NCBI RefSeq assembly: GCF_020177575.1
Contig: NZ_JAHTBK010000001.1
Span: forward strand, 1,195,875-1,259,874
Reading direction: 5' to 3'
DNA length: 64,000 bases
From: Hasllibacter sp. MH4015
Lineage (GTDB): Bacteria; Pseudomonadota; Alphaproteobacteria; Rhodobacterales; Rhodobacteraceae
The notes under the pieces were generated by a model. It ran no database searches. It was not told the origin of the DNA and was given only the letters and a program-made list of their open reading frames with translations. This document shows, in pieces, positions 41,050-49,655 of this stretch (positions are counted from its first letter, which is position 1; each line of letters begins with the position of its first letter). A program made the position numbers and the translations under genes.

Positions 41050-41967
41050 ATGGCTGACATCACCGACACCTCCACCCGGTCCGCCGCGCAATCGGCCGCC
41101 CCGACGCGGCCTGCCAAGCGCATCCGCTGGGGCGACATCGGCGACCACGCGATCCTGATCGCGGGCGCGCTTTTGATGCTGGTGCCCGTCTACATGGTCT
41201 TCGCCACCTCGTCGTGGGACGCGATCACGGTACACCGGCAGGGGATGCAATTCGGCTTCGGCGATCAGTTCGGCGTAAATTACGACGCGGCCCTGTTCGA
41301 ATATGGCGGCTTCACGGACAGCGTGAATGGCGTGACGATGCTGGCCAATTCGATGATCCTGGGCCTCGGCTTTGCCATCGGCAAGATCATCGTGGGCATG
41401 ATGGCGGCCTATGCCATCGTCTATTTCCGCCTGAAATTCGCGACACTTGCCTTCTGGATGATCTTCACCACGCTTCTCCTGCCGCTGGAGGTGCGCATCT
41501 TGCCGTCCTACGAGGTCATCACCTGGATGAACCTCGGCAACACCTATACCGGCCTGATCGTCCCGCTGATCGCGTCGGCCACGGCCACCTTCTTTTTCCG
41601 GCAGTATTTCCGCTCCATCCCCGAGGAATTGATCGAGGCCGCGCGCATCGACGGGGCGGGGCCGGTGAAGTTCTTCATCGACATCCTCGTGCCGCTGTCG
41701 AAAACCATGATCGCCGCGATGTTCATCATCATGTTCGTCTTCGGCTGGAACCAGTACCTTTGGCCCACGCTGATCACCACGGATGAAAGCCTGTTCACGC
41801 TCGTGCGCGGCATCCGGCAGATCATCCAATCCTACGCCGACGGGTCCGAGACGCCCGATTACGGGCAGGCGGCGGCGCTCGCCATCATCGCGATGACCCC
41901 GCCCGTCCTAATCGTCGTCTTCTTCCAAAGCTGGTTCGTGAAGGGCCTGACCGAGTCTGACAAATGA
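41050..41967 (+). CDS. ugpE: Glycerol-3-phosphate ABC transporter permease UgpE
   Basis: A 305-residue MalG-type permease with an N-terminal cytoplasmic extension of about 35 residues, six membrane helices, and the EAA loop SIPEELIEAARIDGAGPVK. It pairs with UgpA. It starts 13 bases after ugpA. Confidence 0.94.
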   Translation: MADITDTSTRSAAQSAAPTRPAKRIRWGDIGDHAILIAGALLMLVPVYMVFATSSWDAITVHRQGMQFGFGDQFGVNYDAALFEYGGFTDSVNGVTMLANSMILGLGFAIGKIIVGMMAAYAIVYFRLKFATLAFWMIFTTLLLPLEVRILPSYEVITWMNLGNTYTGLIVPLIASATATFFFRQYFRSIPEELIEAARIDGAGPVKFFIDILVPLSKTMIAAMFIIMFVFGWNQYLWPTLITTDESLFTLVRGIRQIIQSYADGSETPDYGQAAALAIIAMTPPVLIVVFFQSWFVKGLTESDK

Positions 41968-41987
41968 ACAAGAGAGAACCATAAAAT

Positions 41988-43037
41988 ATGGCACAAGTGA
42001 CCCTGAACGCTGTCCGCAAGGTCTATCCCAACGGGGCAGAGGCGTTGGAGCCGTCGACGTTCACCATCCCCGACGGGGAGCTGACGGTGCTCGTCGGCCC
42101 ATCGGGCTGCGGCAAATCCACGATGCTGCGCATGGTGGCGGGGCTAGAGACGGTGACCGAGGGGGAGATTTCCATCGGCGACCGGGTCGTCAACGACATC
42201 GACCCGGCCGACCGCAACATCGCCATGGTGTTCCAGAATTACGCGCTTTACCCGCATATGAGTGTCGCGCGCAACATGGGCTACGGCCTCAAGAACCGCG
42301 GCATGGACAAGGCCGCCATCGCCGCCAAGGTGCGTGAGGCGGCGGAGATGCTGAACCTCACGGAATTCCTCGACCGCCGCCCGTCGCAACTGTCCGGCGG
42401 CCAGCGCCAGCGCGTCGCCATGGGCCGCGCCATCGTGCGGGAGCCCGACCTGTTCCTGTTCGACGAGCCGCTTTCAAACCTCGACGCCAAGCTGCGCAAC
42501 CAGATGCGGATCGAGATTCGCGCGCTGCAACGCCGTCTTGGCACCACGGCGATGTATGTTACCCATGACCAGGTCGAGGCGATGACCATGGCCGACCGCA
42601 TCATCGTGCTCAGCAACGGGCATATCGAACAGATCGGCACACCCAACGAGATCTACGAACACCCCGCCTCCACCTTCGTCGCGGCCTTCATGGGCGCGCC
42701 GCCGATGAACCTGCTGGAAGGGGAGGCGACGGGCGGGGCCGTCACGCTGAAGGGCGGGGCCGCGGTGCCGCAAGCGACCCCCAACGGCCATGCCGGGCCG
42801 CTGACCGTCGGTATCCGGCCCGAGGACGTGACGCCCGCCGATGACGGTGATCTGCCCTTCGACGTTGATATCATTGAGGAATTGGGCGCGCAGCGCCTGC
42901 TCCACGGCCATGTCGCGGGTCAGGCGTTTTCCGTTGCCGTGCCCAAGGACCGCGCCGCGGCCACGGGCGCCACGAAGCTGAGCGTCAAGCCCGGGGCGGT
43001 GCATCTGTTCGACCCGGACCAGGGCCGCCGCCTCTAG
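41988..43037 (+). CDS. ugpC: Glycerol-3-phosphate ABC transporter ATPase UgpC
   Basis: A 349-residue ABC ATPase. Walker [10 protein letters not shown] near residue 37, signature [14 protein letters not shown] near residue 133, Walker [16 protein letters not shown], and a C-terminal TOBE/OB domain (from about residue 240) as in MalK-like ATPases. It energises UgpAE. Start ATG 41988 has AGAGAG upstream; spacing to ugpE is 20 bases. Confidence 0.95.
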   Translation: MAQVTLNAVRKVYPNGAEALEPSTFTIPDGELTVLVGPSGCGKSTMLRMVAGLETVTEGEISIGDRVVNDIDPADRNIAMVFQNYALYPHMSVARNMGYGLKNRGMDKAAIAAKVREAAEMLNLTEFLDRRPSQLSGGQRQRVAMGRAIVREPDLFLFDEPLSNLDAKLRNQMRIEIRALQRRLGTTAMYVTHDQVEAMTMADRIIVLSNGHIEQIGTPNEIYEHPASTFVAAFMGAPPMNLLEGEATGGAVTLKGGAAVPQATPNGHAGPLTVGIRPEDVTPADDGDLPFDVDIIEELGAQRLLHGHVAGQAFSVAVPKDRAAATGATKLSVKPGAVHLFDPDQGRRL

Positions 43038-43097
43038 TTTCCCGTTGCGCCCGGCGTCACGCGGTTGTTTCGTCGCCCCACGAATGGAGGGACCGGA

Positions 43098-44423
43098 ATG
43101 GCTTTGGTGAGACGTGATTGGGTTCCTTCGGGCAGCGAGGATCTGGTTCAGCGCATCGCGGCGCGAACCGCCGTCACCGACAGCGCGGCGCTCGCCGAAC
43201 GGCTGACCGCATTGGGGGAGGAGAACCGCCGCATCCACGAGGATCGCTGCTTCAACCTCAACCCCGCCACCAACGTGATGAATCCCGCGGCGGAGGCGCT
43301 GCTTGCGAACGGCATGGGCACGCGCCCGTCGCTTGGCTATCCCGGCGACAAGTACGAGATGGGGTTGGAGGCGATCGAGGAGGCGGAGGTCATCGCCGCC
43401 GCGCTTGCCGCCGAAATCTTCGGTGCGCGTTTTGCGGAAATCCGCGTGGCGTCGGGGGCCATGGCGAACCTCTACGCCTTCATGGCGACCTGCAAACCCG
43501 GCGACACCGTGATCGTGCCGCCCGCCAGTATCGGGGGCCACGTCACCCACCACGGCGCGGGCTGTGCCGGCCTCTTCGGATTGCGGATCGTTGAGGCGCC
43601 GGTCAATGCGGATTGTTATACCATTGATATACCCGGTCTGGCCGATTTGGCGGAGAAGGAGCGCCCCGCGCTCATCACCCTTGGCGGGTCGCTCAACCTC
43701 CTGCCGCACCCGGTGGCGGAGGTGCGCGCGATTGCCGACGGGGTCGGCGCAACCGTCCTGATGGACGCCGCCCACCAATGCGGGTTGTTCGCGGGCGGGG
43801 TCTGGCCCGACCCACTAGCGGCGGGCGCGCATCTGATGACCATGAGCACCTACAAAAGCCTTGGCGGACCAGCGGGCGGCATGATCGTGACCAATGATGC
43901 AGACATCGCCAAGCGTCTGGACTCCATCGCTTTTCCGGGCATGACCGCCAATTTCGACGCCTCCAAATCCGCGGCCCTCGCACGCACGTTGCTGGATTGG
44001 CGCGATCACGGTCCGGCTTACGCGGCAGAAATGCTGCGCGTCGCGCATGAACTGGCCAAGGCATTGAAATCCCGTCAGGTTCCGGTGTTCGAGACGGCGG
44101 AGGGCCCCACCCGAAGCCACCAATTCGCCATTGCCGCCCACGAATGGGGCGGCGGGCAGGCGGCCTCCAAACACCTCTATCGCGCGGGCCTGATCGCCTG
44201 TGGCATCGGGCTGCCGATGGCGGAAATTTCCGGCGATATGAACGGCTTGCGGATCGGCACGCCGGAACTTGTCCGCTGGGGTATGGGGCAGGGCGAGGGG
44301 CAAATTGACCGCCTTGCCGACATGATTGCGCGCGCGCTGCGCAGCGACAGCCCCGAAGACCTCGCCCAGGAGGTCGCCGCATTTCGCCGTGAATTCAAGA
44401 CCTTGCATTACATCACGCCGTAA
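43098..44423 (+). CDS. Serine-hydroxymethyltransferase-like PLP enzyme
   Basis: A 441-residue fold-type I PLP protein resembling SHMT. Motifs are NLNPATNVMNPAAEAL, GYPGDKYEMGLEAIE (compare the SHMT YAEGYPGKRYY region), VLMDAAHQCGL for the cofactor aspartate/histidine, and STYKSLGGPAGGMIV with the Schiff-base lysine K253. It differs from housekeeping GlyA in the lysine motif (canonical HKTLRGPRGG). It may act on another beta-hydroxy amino acid or as a methylserine-type enzyme. GGAGGG (43086-43091) precedes ATG 43098. It is a single gene after ugpC. Confidence 0.8.
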   Translation: MALVRRDWVPSGSEDLVQRIAARTAVTDSAALAERLTALGEENRRIHEDRCFNLNPATNVMNPAAEALLANGMGTRPSLGYPGDKYEMGLEAIEEAEVIAAALAAEIFGARFAEIRVASGAMANLYAFMATCKPGDTVIVPPASIGGHVTHHGAGCAGLFGLRIVEAPVNADCYTIDIPGLADLAEKERPALITLGGSLNLLPHPVAEVRAIADGVGATVLMDAAHQCGLFAGGVWPDPLAAGAHLMTMSTYKSLGGPAGGMIVTNDADIAKRLDSIAFPGMTANFDASKSAALARTLLDWRDHGPAYAAEMLRVAHELAKALKSRQVPVFETAEGPTRSHQFAIAAHEWGGGQAASKHLYRAGLIACGIGLPMAEISGDMNGLRIGTPELVRWGMGQGEGQIDRLADMIARALRSDSPEDLAQEVAAFRREFKTLHYITP

Positions 44424-44444
44424 TCCGTCGATCCCTTCACGTTT

Positions 44445-44490
44445 TTGCAACTCATTCGCAATAGCCTTGCCTTTCTGCGAATGCATCGCA
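44445..44490. promoter_or_regulatory. Probable Mur/Fur-type metal operator before the sit operon
   Basis: TTGCAACTCATTCGCAA (44445-44461) is a near-palindrome with TTGC/GCAA ends, like the Mn-responsive Mur boxes of alphaproteobacteria. CATTCGCA (44453-44460) and TGCGAATG (44476-44483) are perfect 8-bp inverted copies of each other, and TGCGAATGCATCGCA (44476-44490) is a second near-palindrome. They precede the metal ABC transporter by 41-86 bases. Identity of the regulator (Mur, Zur or MntR) is inferred. Confidence 0.55.
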
Positions 44491-44530
44491 TATACAGCTG
44501 GGACGGCGATGGTTCAGAGGACCTTGGCGA

Positions 44531-45478
44531 ATGAAACGAGTTTTTCCTGCATTGGCGGTGACAGCCGCCCTTTTCCCCGCAACCGCCCCGGCCCAGGAGG
44601 CGCTTTCGGTTGTGACAACCACCGGCATGATCGCCGACGCTGTCCGTCAAGTCGGCGGAGATATGGTGGAAGTTCAAGCGCTTATGGGGCCGGGCGTTGA
44701 TCCCCATGCCTATCGGCAGACACGCTCCGACATCGTGGCGACCGCGCGCGCCGACCTTGTGTTGTGGCACGGCCTGTATCTTGAAGCGCAGATGGAGGAA
44801 TTCCTGCTGGAGCTGGCGGAGACGAACCGGGTCATGCCGGTGGCGGAGGCGTTGCCGCACGACGCATTGCTGGGGTCAGAGGATTACGCGGGCCAGTTCG
44901 ATCCCCATGTATGGATGGATCCCGCGCTCTGGGCCGGTGTCGTGGCAGAGGTTGAGGCCGCACTTTCCGATGCCATGCCGGATGCCGAAGACATTTTCAC
45001 CGCGAATGCCGCGGCCTTCGTTACGGAGATCGAGGCGCTGGCCAGCTATTCCGAGACCACGCTGGACACCGTGCCTGACACGGCCCGCGTGCTGATCACG
45101 GCCCACGATGCGTTCAGCTATTTCGGCGCGGCCTACGGTTTCGAAGTCGTTGGTATCCAAGGAATTTCCACGGAATCCGAGGCCGGGTTGCAGCGCATCT
45201 CGGAGCTGGTGGACCTGATCGTGACGCGCGAGATCGGCGCGGTCTTCGTGGAATCCTCCGTCTCCGATCGCAACATCCGGGCTCTGATCGAAGGGGCTGC
45301 GGCCCGCGGCCATGAGGTCGTGATCGGTGGCGAGCTTTATTCCGATGCGATGGGACCGGCGGGCACCTACGAGGGGACGTGGATCGGCATGATCGACCAC
45401 AACGTTACCACCATCGCCCGCGCGCTTGGGGGCGACGCCCCGGAAGGCGGGATGCAGGGAAGGCTGATGGTGAATTGA
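44531..45478 (+). CDS. sitA: Metal ABC transporter, substrate-binding protein (SitA/TroA type)
   Basis: A 315-residue cluster A-I binding protein with signal peptide (PALAVTAALFPATAPAQ). Probable metal ligands are H59 (GVDPHAY), H126 (FDPHVWMD), H192 (ITAHDAFSYF) and D272 (YSDAMG), the set seen in TroA, which binds Zn or Mn. It has no His-rich loop, unlike ZnuA. Two permease genes follow, as in sitABCD Mn transporters, so manganese is the favoured substrate. RBS AGAGGA precedes the ATG. Confidence 0.85.
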   Translation: MKRVFPALAVTAALFPATAPAQEALSVVTTTGMIADAVRQVGGDMVEVQALMGPGVDPHAYRQTRSDIVATARADLVLWHGLYLEAQMEEFLLELAETNRVMPVAEALPHDALLGSEDYAGQFDPHVWMDPALWAGVVAEVEAALSDAMPDAEDIFTANAAAFVTEIEALASYSETTLDTVPDTARVLITAHDAFSYFGAAYGFEVVGIQGISTESEAGLQRISELVDLIVTREIGAVFVESSVSDRNIRALIEGAAARGHEVVIGGELYSDAMGPAGTYEGTWIGMIDHNVTTIARALGGDAPEGGMQGRLMVN

Positions 45479-45479
45479 C

Positions 45480-46274
45480 ATGGCGGAGCTGACATTGGTG
45501 GACATGCCAGCGGGACTTGATCCCTCAAGCCCCCTTGCGGTGCGCGGCCTGACCGTGACCTACGGCGAAAAGCCCGCGCTCTTCTCGCTCGACGCGGCGT
45601 TTCCCGCCGGACAGATGTCCGCCATTGTCGGCCCGAACGGGGCAGGCAAATCCACGTTTCTGAAGGCCGCACTTGGCCTGATCCCGCGCGTTTCGGGGGA
45701 GGTCAGCGTGTTTGGCCGCGATATCGACCGGGCCCGCGACCGCGTCGCCTATGTGCCGCAACGTGCATCGGTCGACTGGGACTTTCCCACCACGGCGCTC
45801 GATGTCGTCCTGATGGGCCTCTACGGCCAGCTTGGCCTGTGGAAACGGATCAGCGGCGGCCACCGCGCGACGGCGCTGGCCTGCCTTGACCGGGTGGGAA
45901 TGGCGGATTTCGCGGAGCGTCAGATCGGGCAATTGTCCGGGGGGCAGCAACAGCGCGTCTTCCTTGCGCGGGCGCTGGCGCAGAATGCCGATCTGTTTTT
46001 GCTGGACGAACCTTTCGCGGGTGTCGATGCGGCGACGGAGCGGGCGATCATCGACGTGCTCAAATCCCTCAAGGCCGACGGGCGCAGCATCGTGGCGGTG
46101 CATCACGACCTTGGCACCGTGAAGGAGTATTTCGACCATGTGCTGCTGGTGAATTTGCGGCGCATCGCGGAAGGCCCGGTGGCCACGACCTTCACCGCCG
46201 CCACCCTGACGGAGGCTTATGGCGGACGCCTTGGCGCGGTCCAGATCGATGGGCTGGCGCTGGCCGGTGCGTGA
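45480..46274 (+). CDS. sitB: Metal ABC transporter ATPase (SitB type)
   Basis: A 264-residue ATPase with Walker A VGPNGAGKSTFLKAAL, a Q-loop region AYVPQRASVDWDFP typical of Zn/Mn importers, signature LSGGQQQRVFLARAL, and Walker B FLLDEPFAGVD. It starts 1 base after sitA and is followed without a gap by sitC. Confidence 0.93.
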   Translation: MAELTLVDMPAGLDPSSPLAVRGLTVTYGEKPALFSLDAAFPAGQMSAIVGPNGAGKSTFLKAALGLIPRVSGEVSVFGRDIDRARDRVAYVPQRASVDWDFPTTALDVVLMGLYGQLGLWKRISGGHRATALACLDRVGMADFAERQIGQLSGGQQQRVFLARALAQNADLFLLDEPFAGVDAATERAIIDVLKSLKADGRSIVAVHHDLGTVKEYFDHVLLVNLRRIAEGPVATTFTAATLTEAYGGRLGAVQIDGLALAGA

Positions 46275-47489
46275 ATGTCGGATTTCCTGAACGCGCTCTT
46301 CTTCCAGGCCGGGTATAACGCGGCGCTGGTTGCCATCGGTGCCGCGCTTCTCGGTTTCGCGGCGGGGGCGGGGGGCAGTTTCCTGTTCCTGCGAAAGCGC
46401 GCATTGGTGGCCGATGCGGTGGCCCATGCGACCCTGCCCGGCGTGGGGCTCGCCTTCATCGTCATGGTGGCCCTTGGCGCGGACGGGCGCAGCCTGGTCG
46501 GCCTGCTTGCCGGTTCCGCGCTGTCGGCGTGGTGTGGGCTTCTGGCGGTGGAATGGATGGTGCGCCGCACCCGCCTGTCGGAGGATGCGGCCATCGGCGC
46601 GGTCCTGTCGGTGTTCTTCGGCCTTGGCGTCGTGATCCTGACCGTCATTCAGGGGATGAGCCGCGGTCGGCAGGCGGGGCTAGAGGACTTCTTGCTCGGC
46701 TCCACCGCGGGAATGCTGTTCCAGGACGCGGTCTTGATCGCGGCCGGTGGTGCGGTGGTCGTGGCGGCGATCTGGGTGTTACGGCGACCGATGACGATGG
46801 TGGCCTTCGATCCGACATTCGCCGCCGCCAGCGGCATCGACGTGCGCCGGGTCGATCTGGCGATGATGGGCGTGGTGCTGGCGGTCACCGTGATCGGCCT
46901 GAAACTCGTCGGCCTGATCCTGATCGTGGCGCTGCTCATCATCCCGCCGGTCACGGCGCGCTTCTGGTCGGAACGGGCGGAAAACGTGGTGTGGTCGGCG
47001 GGCCTGTTGGGCGCGCTGTCGGGGTGGGTCGGGGCCGCGATCTCGGCCTCCGCGCCGTCGTTGCCGACGGGTCCGATCATCGTGCTCGTGGCGGCCAGCC
47101 TGTTTGCCGTCTCGCTTTTGCTCGCGCCCGCGCGCGGTGTTCTGGCGACGCTGTTGGCGCGCCGTGCGTTCCAGCGCCGCGTCCACCGGCGCCAGGGGCT
47201 GCTGGCGGTCAGCCGGGCGGAGCCGATCCACGATCCCCTGACCCTGCGCATCCTGACCGCCGAGGGCCTGATGCGGCCGGACGGGGTTGCCACCGATGCA
47301 GGGCGCGCTGCCGCTACAAGGATTTCCCGCGACGAACGGCGCTGGTCGGTCGCGCGACGCCTGCACCACGACACGGCCCTGACCGGGCGCTATGACGGTT
47401 TGACGCCCATCGAGGAGGTGTTCACCGCGGATGAGATCGCGCAGTTCGATGCCGAATTTGGCACGCCCCATCAGGTGGGACCGGCGTGA
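46275..47489 (+). CDS. sitC: Metal ABC transporter permease with C-terminal extension (SitC type)
   Basis: A 404-residue ABC-3 permease. The first about 285 residues hold eight hydrophobic helices (for example ALLGFAAGAGGSFLFLRKRAL). The remaining about 110 residues are soluble and basic-to-acidic, with LTLRILTAEGLMRPDGVAT and GLTPIEEVFTADEIAQFDAE. This tail is reminiscent of winged-helix/DtxR-like extensions fused to some Mn permeases. It may sense metal or gate the transporter; this is inference. It overlaps sitD by TGATG. Confidence 0.88.
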   Translation: MSDFLNALFFQAGYNAALVAIGAALLGFAAGAGGSFLFLRKRALVADAVAHATLPGVGLAFIVMVALGADGRSLVGLLAGSALSAWCGLLAVEWMVRRTRLSEDAAIGAVLSVFFGLGVVILTVIQGMSRGRQAGLEDFLLGSTAGMLFQDAVLIAAGGAVVVAAIWVLRRPMTMVAFDPTFAAASGIDVRRVDLAMMGVVLAVTVIGLKLVGLILIVALLIIPPVTARFWSERAENVVWSAGLLGALSGWVGAAISASAPSLPTGPIIVLVAASLFAVSLLLAPARGVLATLLARRAFQRRVHRRQGLLAVSRAEPIHDPLTLRILTAEGLMRPDGVATDAGRAAATRISRDERRWSVARRLHHDTALTGRYDGLTPIEEVFTADEIAQFDAEFGTPHQVGPA

Positions 47490-48415
47490 TGGGGGCGGAG
47501 TTCGTTCAGTTTTCCCTGACCCCGATCCTGATCGGCATTTTCGCGTCGGTGGCCTGCGCGCTTCCGGGCAATTTCCTGATCCTGCGGCGGCAGGCCCTGA
47601 TCGGGGACGCGATTTCCCACGTGGTCCTGCCCGGTATCGTGGTGGCGTTCCTGGTGACGGGGATGGTGGCGACCGGCCCGATGCTGGTCGGGGCGGCGAC
47701 AGCGGCCCTGGTCGCCGTTGTCCTGATCGAGGCGGTGCGCCGTCTTGGCAAGATAGAGCCTGGGGCAGCGATGGGGGTTGTCTTCACCTCCCTCTTCGCG
47801 GGCGGCGTCTTGCTGCTGGAGCAATCGGATACGTCGAACGTGCATCTGGACGTGGAACACGCGCTGATGGGCAATCTGGAACAATTGATCTGGCTACGCG
47901 CAGAGGGTTGGGGATCGCTGGTCGATCCCGTGGCGCTGTCCCATTTGCCGCCGGAGCTTGCACGCATGGCCATCGTCGCGGCGCTGGTCGCCATCCTGAC
48001 GCTGGTGTTCTGGCGCCCGCTGAAACTGGCCAGTTTCGATGAGGGGTTTGCACGCTCCATCGGCTTGCCGGTGAACCTGATCGGGTTCGGGCTTGTCACG
48101 GCGGCGGCGGTTGGGGCGGTTGCGGCCTTCGATGCGGTGGGCTCCATCATCGTGATCGCCATGTTCATCTGCCCGCCAGCCGCGGCGCGCCTGATGACCA
48201 ACAGCCTGGGCCGTCAGGTGGCGTGGAGCCTGGGCTTCGCGACCCTTTCGGCGATCCTTGGCTACGTCCTTGCGGGATACGGACCGATCTGGCTGGGGGC
48301 GAACAGCTCCGTCTCGGCGGCGGGGATGGTGGCGGCGGTCTCGGGTCTGATCCTTGCGCTGGCCTGCCTGTTCGGCCCGGCGCGCGGGCGGATCGGTATG
48401 GCGGCGGGGGGGTAA
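47489..48415 (+). CDS. sitD: Metal ABC transporter permease (SitD type)
   Basis: A 308-residue ABC-3 permease with LPGNFLILRRQALIGDAISH, the conserved cytoplasmic loop, and eight or so helices. ATG 47489 overlaps the sitC stop (TGATG); a GTG three bases earlier is possible. The second permease makes a SitC/SitD heterodimer likely. It is followed 2 bases later by a Rieske protein gene. Confidence 0.92.
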   Translation: MGAEFVQFSLTPILIGIFASVACALPGNFLILRRQALIGDAISHVVLPGIVVAFLVTGMVATGPMLVGAATAALVAVVLIEAVRRLGKIEPGAAMGVVFTSLFAGGVLLLEQSDTSNVHLDVEHALMGNLEQLIWLRAEGWGSLVDPVALSHLPPELARMAIVAALVAILTLVFWRPLKLASFDEGFARSIGLPVNLIGFGLVTAAAVGAVAAFDAVGSIIVIAMFICPPAAARLMTNSLGRQVAWSLGFATLSAILGYVLAGYGPIWLGANSSVSAAGMVAAVSGLILALACLFGPARGRIGMAAGG

Positions 48416-48417
48416 AC

Positions 48418-48783
48418 ATGAACAGCGATGCGTGGAAGAGCTTCCCGAATGCCCCGGCGCCGGGGACGCGGATTTGCGCGCGGGCGGAAGTTCCCACAAA
48501 GGGCGTTGCGGCGTTCGATCTTGATGGCTTCCCCCTGCTGCTGGTGGCCAGCGCGGAGGGTTTGCGCGCCTACGTGAATGCATGCCCGCACCAGTTCCTG
48601 CCGCTTGATTACCGGTCGGCAAACGTATTGTCGCCGGACGGAACGCTGCTTCGATGCTCCGCGCACGATGCCGGATTTGACGCGTTAAGCGGCGCGGGGG
48701 TCGATGGGTTCGGGCAAGGCTGCGCGCTTGACCCCGTACCGGTACGACATGAGGGGACGGACCTTGTGATCGGGCCCGCCTAG
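48418..48783 (+). CDS. Rieske [2Fe-2S] domain protein
   Basis: A 121-residue single-domain Rieske ferredoxin. Cluster ligands are C56 and H58 (ACPHQFLPLDY) and C80 and H83 (LLRCSAHDAGF). It has no membrane helix and should be a soluble electron carrier. It starts 2 bases after sitD and lies 50 bases before kynA, so it could belong to either transcript. Rieske proteins of this size are frequent next to tryptophan/kynurenine genes in roseobacters, though its redox partner is not obvious because KynA is a heme dioxygenase needing no ferredoxin. Confidence 0.88.
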   Translation: MNSDAWKSFPNAPAPGTRICARAEVPTKGVAAFDLDGFPLLLVASAEGLRAYVNACPHQFLPLDYRSANVLSPDGTLLRCSAHDAGFDALSGAGVDGFGQGCALDPVPVRHEGTDLVIGPA

Positions 48784-48833
48784 GGTTGGCAATCCCCCGC
48801 GTCCCTGCGCAAATGGCGCGCAGGAGGGGCGAG

Positions 48834-49655
48834 ATGGCGAAACCACCCGAACATGACGGCGCGCGCATGTCGTTTGACGGCGCGATGAGCTATGTCGATT
48901 ACCTGTCGCTCGATCCGATCCTTGGCGCGTCCAGACCGCTGAGCGATGCCCATGATGAGATGCTGTTCATCATCCAGCACCAGACGTCGGAGCTGTGGAT
49001 GCGGTTGGCCCTGCACGAGCTGGACGCCGCCCGGTGGGCCTTGCAGAGCGGAGATTTCCCGCCCGTCTTCAAGATGTTGACCCGCGTGGCGCGGATTTTC
49101 GAACAACTCAACGGTGCGTGGGACGTGCTGCGCACGATGACCCCGTCGGAATACACACAGTTTCGGGAGGATCTGGGGGAATCGAGCGGCTTCCAATCGC
49201 ACCAATATCGGCTGATCGAATACATCCTCGGCAATCGGAACACGGCAATGATGAAGGTGCATGAACACCGCAAGGATCTGCACGCGATGTTGGCGCAGGA
49301 GCTGACCCAGCCGTCGCTCTACGATGTGGCCATCACGCATCTGGGTGCGGCGCTGAGGCTGGAACTGCCCGACAGCCCGCTTGATGCGCCCCACGCGCCA
49401 ATCCCGGCGATCGAGGATGCCTGGGCACAGGTCTACCGCGATCCGGAGCGGCACTGGACGCTTTACGAGCTGGCGGAGAAGCTGGTGGATCTGGAGGATT
49501 ACTTCCGCCGCTGGCGCTTCAACCACGTAACCACCGTGGAGCGGATCATCGGCTTCAAACGCGGCACGGGCGGGACATCGGGCGTGAAATACCTGCGCCG
49601 GATGCTGGAAGTGGAATTATTTCCGGAGCTTTGGAATGTGAGGGGCCAGCTATGA
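48834..49655 (+). CDS. kynA: Tryptophan 2,3-dioxygenase
   Basis: A 273-residue heme dioxygenase converting tryptophan to N-formylkynurenine. Conserved parts are MSYVDYLSLDPILGASRPLS, MLFIIQHQTSELWMRL with the distal histidine, FQSHQYRLIEYILGN and the proximal heme region RRWRFNHVTTVERIIG. ATG 48834 has AGGAGGGG upstream; the frame extends 16 codons further. ATGA overlap couples it to kynU. No formamidase (kynB) gene is adjacent. Confidence 0.95.
   Translation: MAKPPEHDGARMSFDGAMSYVDYLSLDPILGASRPLSDAHDEMLFIIQHQTSELWMRLALHELDAARWALQSGDFPPVFKMLTRVARIFEQLNGAWDVLRTMTPSEYTQFREDLGESSGFQSHQYRLIEYILGNRNTAMMKVHEHRKDLHAMLAQELTQPSLYDVAITHLGAALRLELPDSPLDAPHAPIPAIEDAWAQVYRDPERHWTLYELAEKLVDLEDYFRRWRFNHVTTVERIIGFKRGTGGTSGVKYLRRMLEVELFPELWNVRGQL

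Noticed and set aside
44531..48415. Zinc-specific ZnuABC as the identity of the metal transporter
   Set aside because: There are two permease genes and no His-rich loop in the binding protein; SitABCD-type manganese transport fits better, though TroA-like ligands leave zinc possible.
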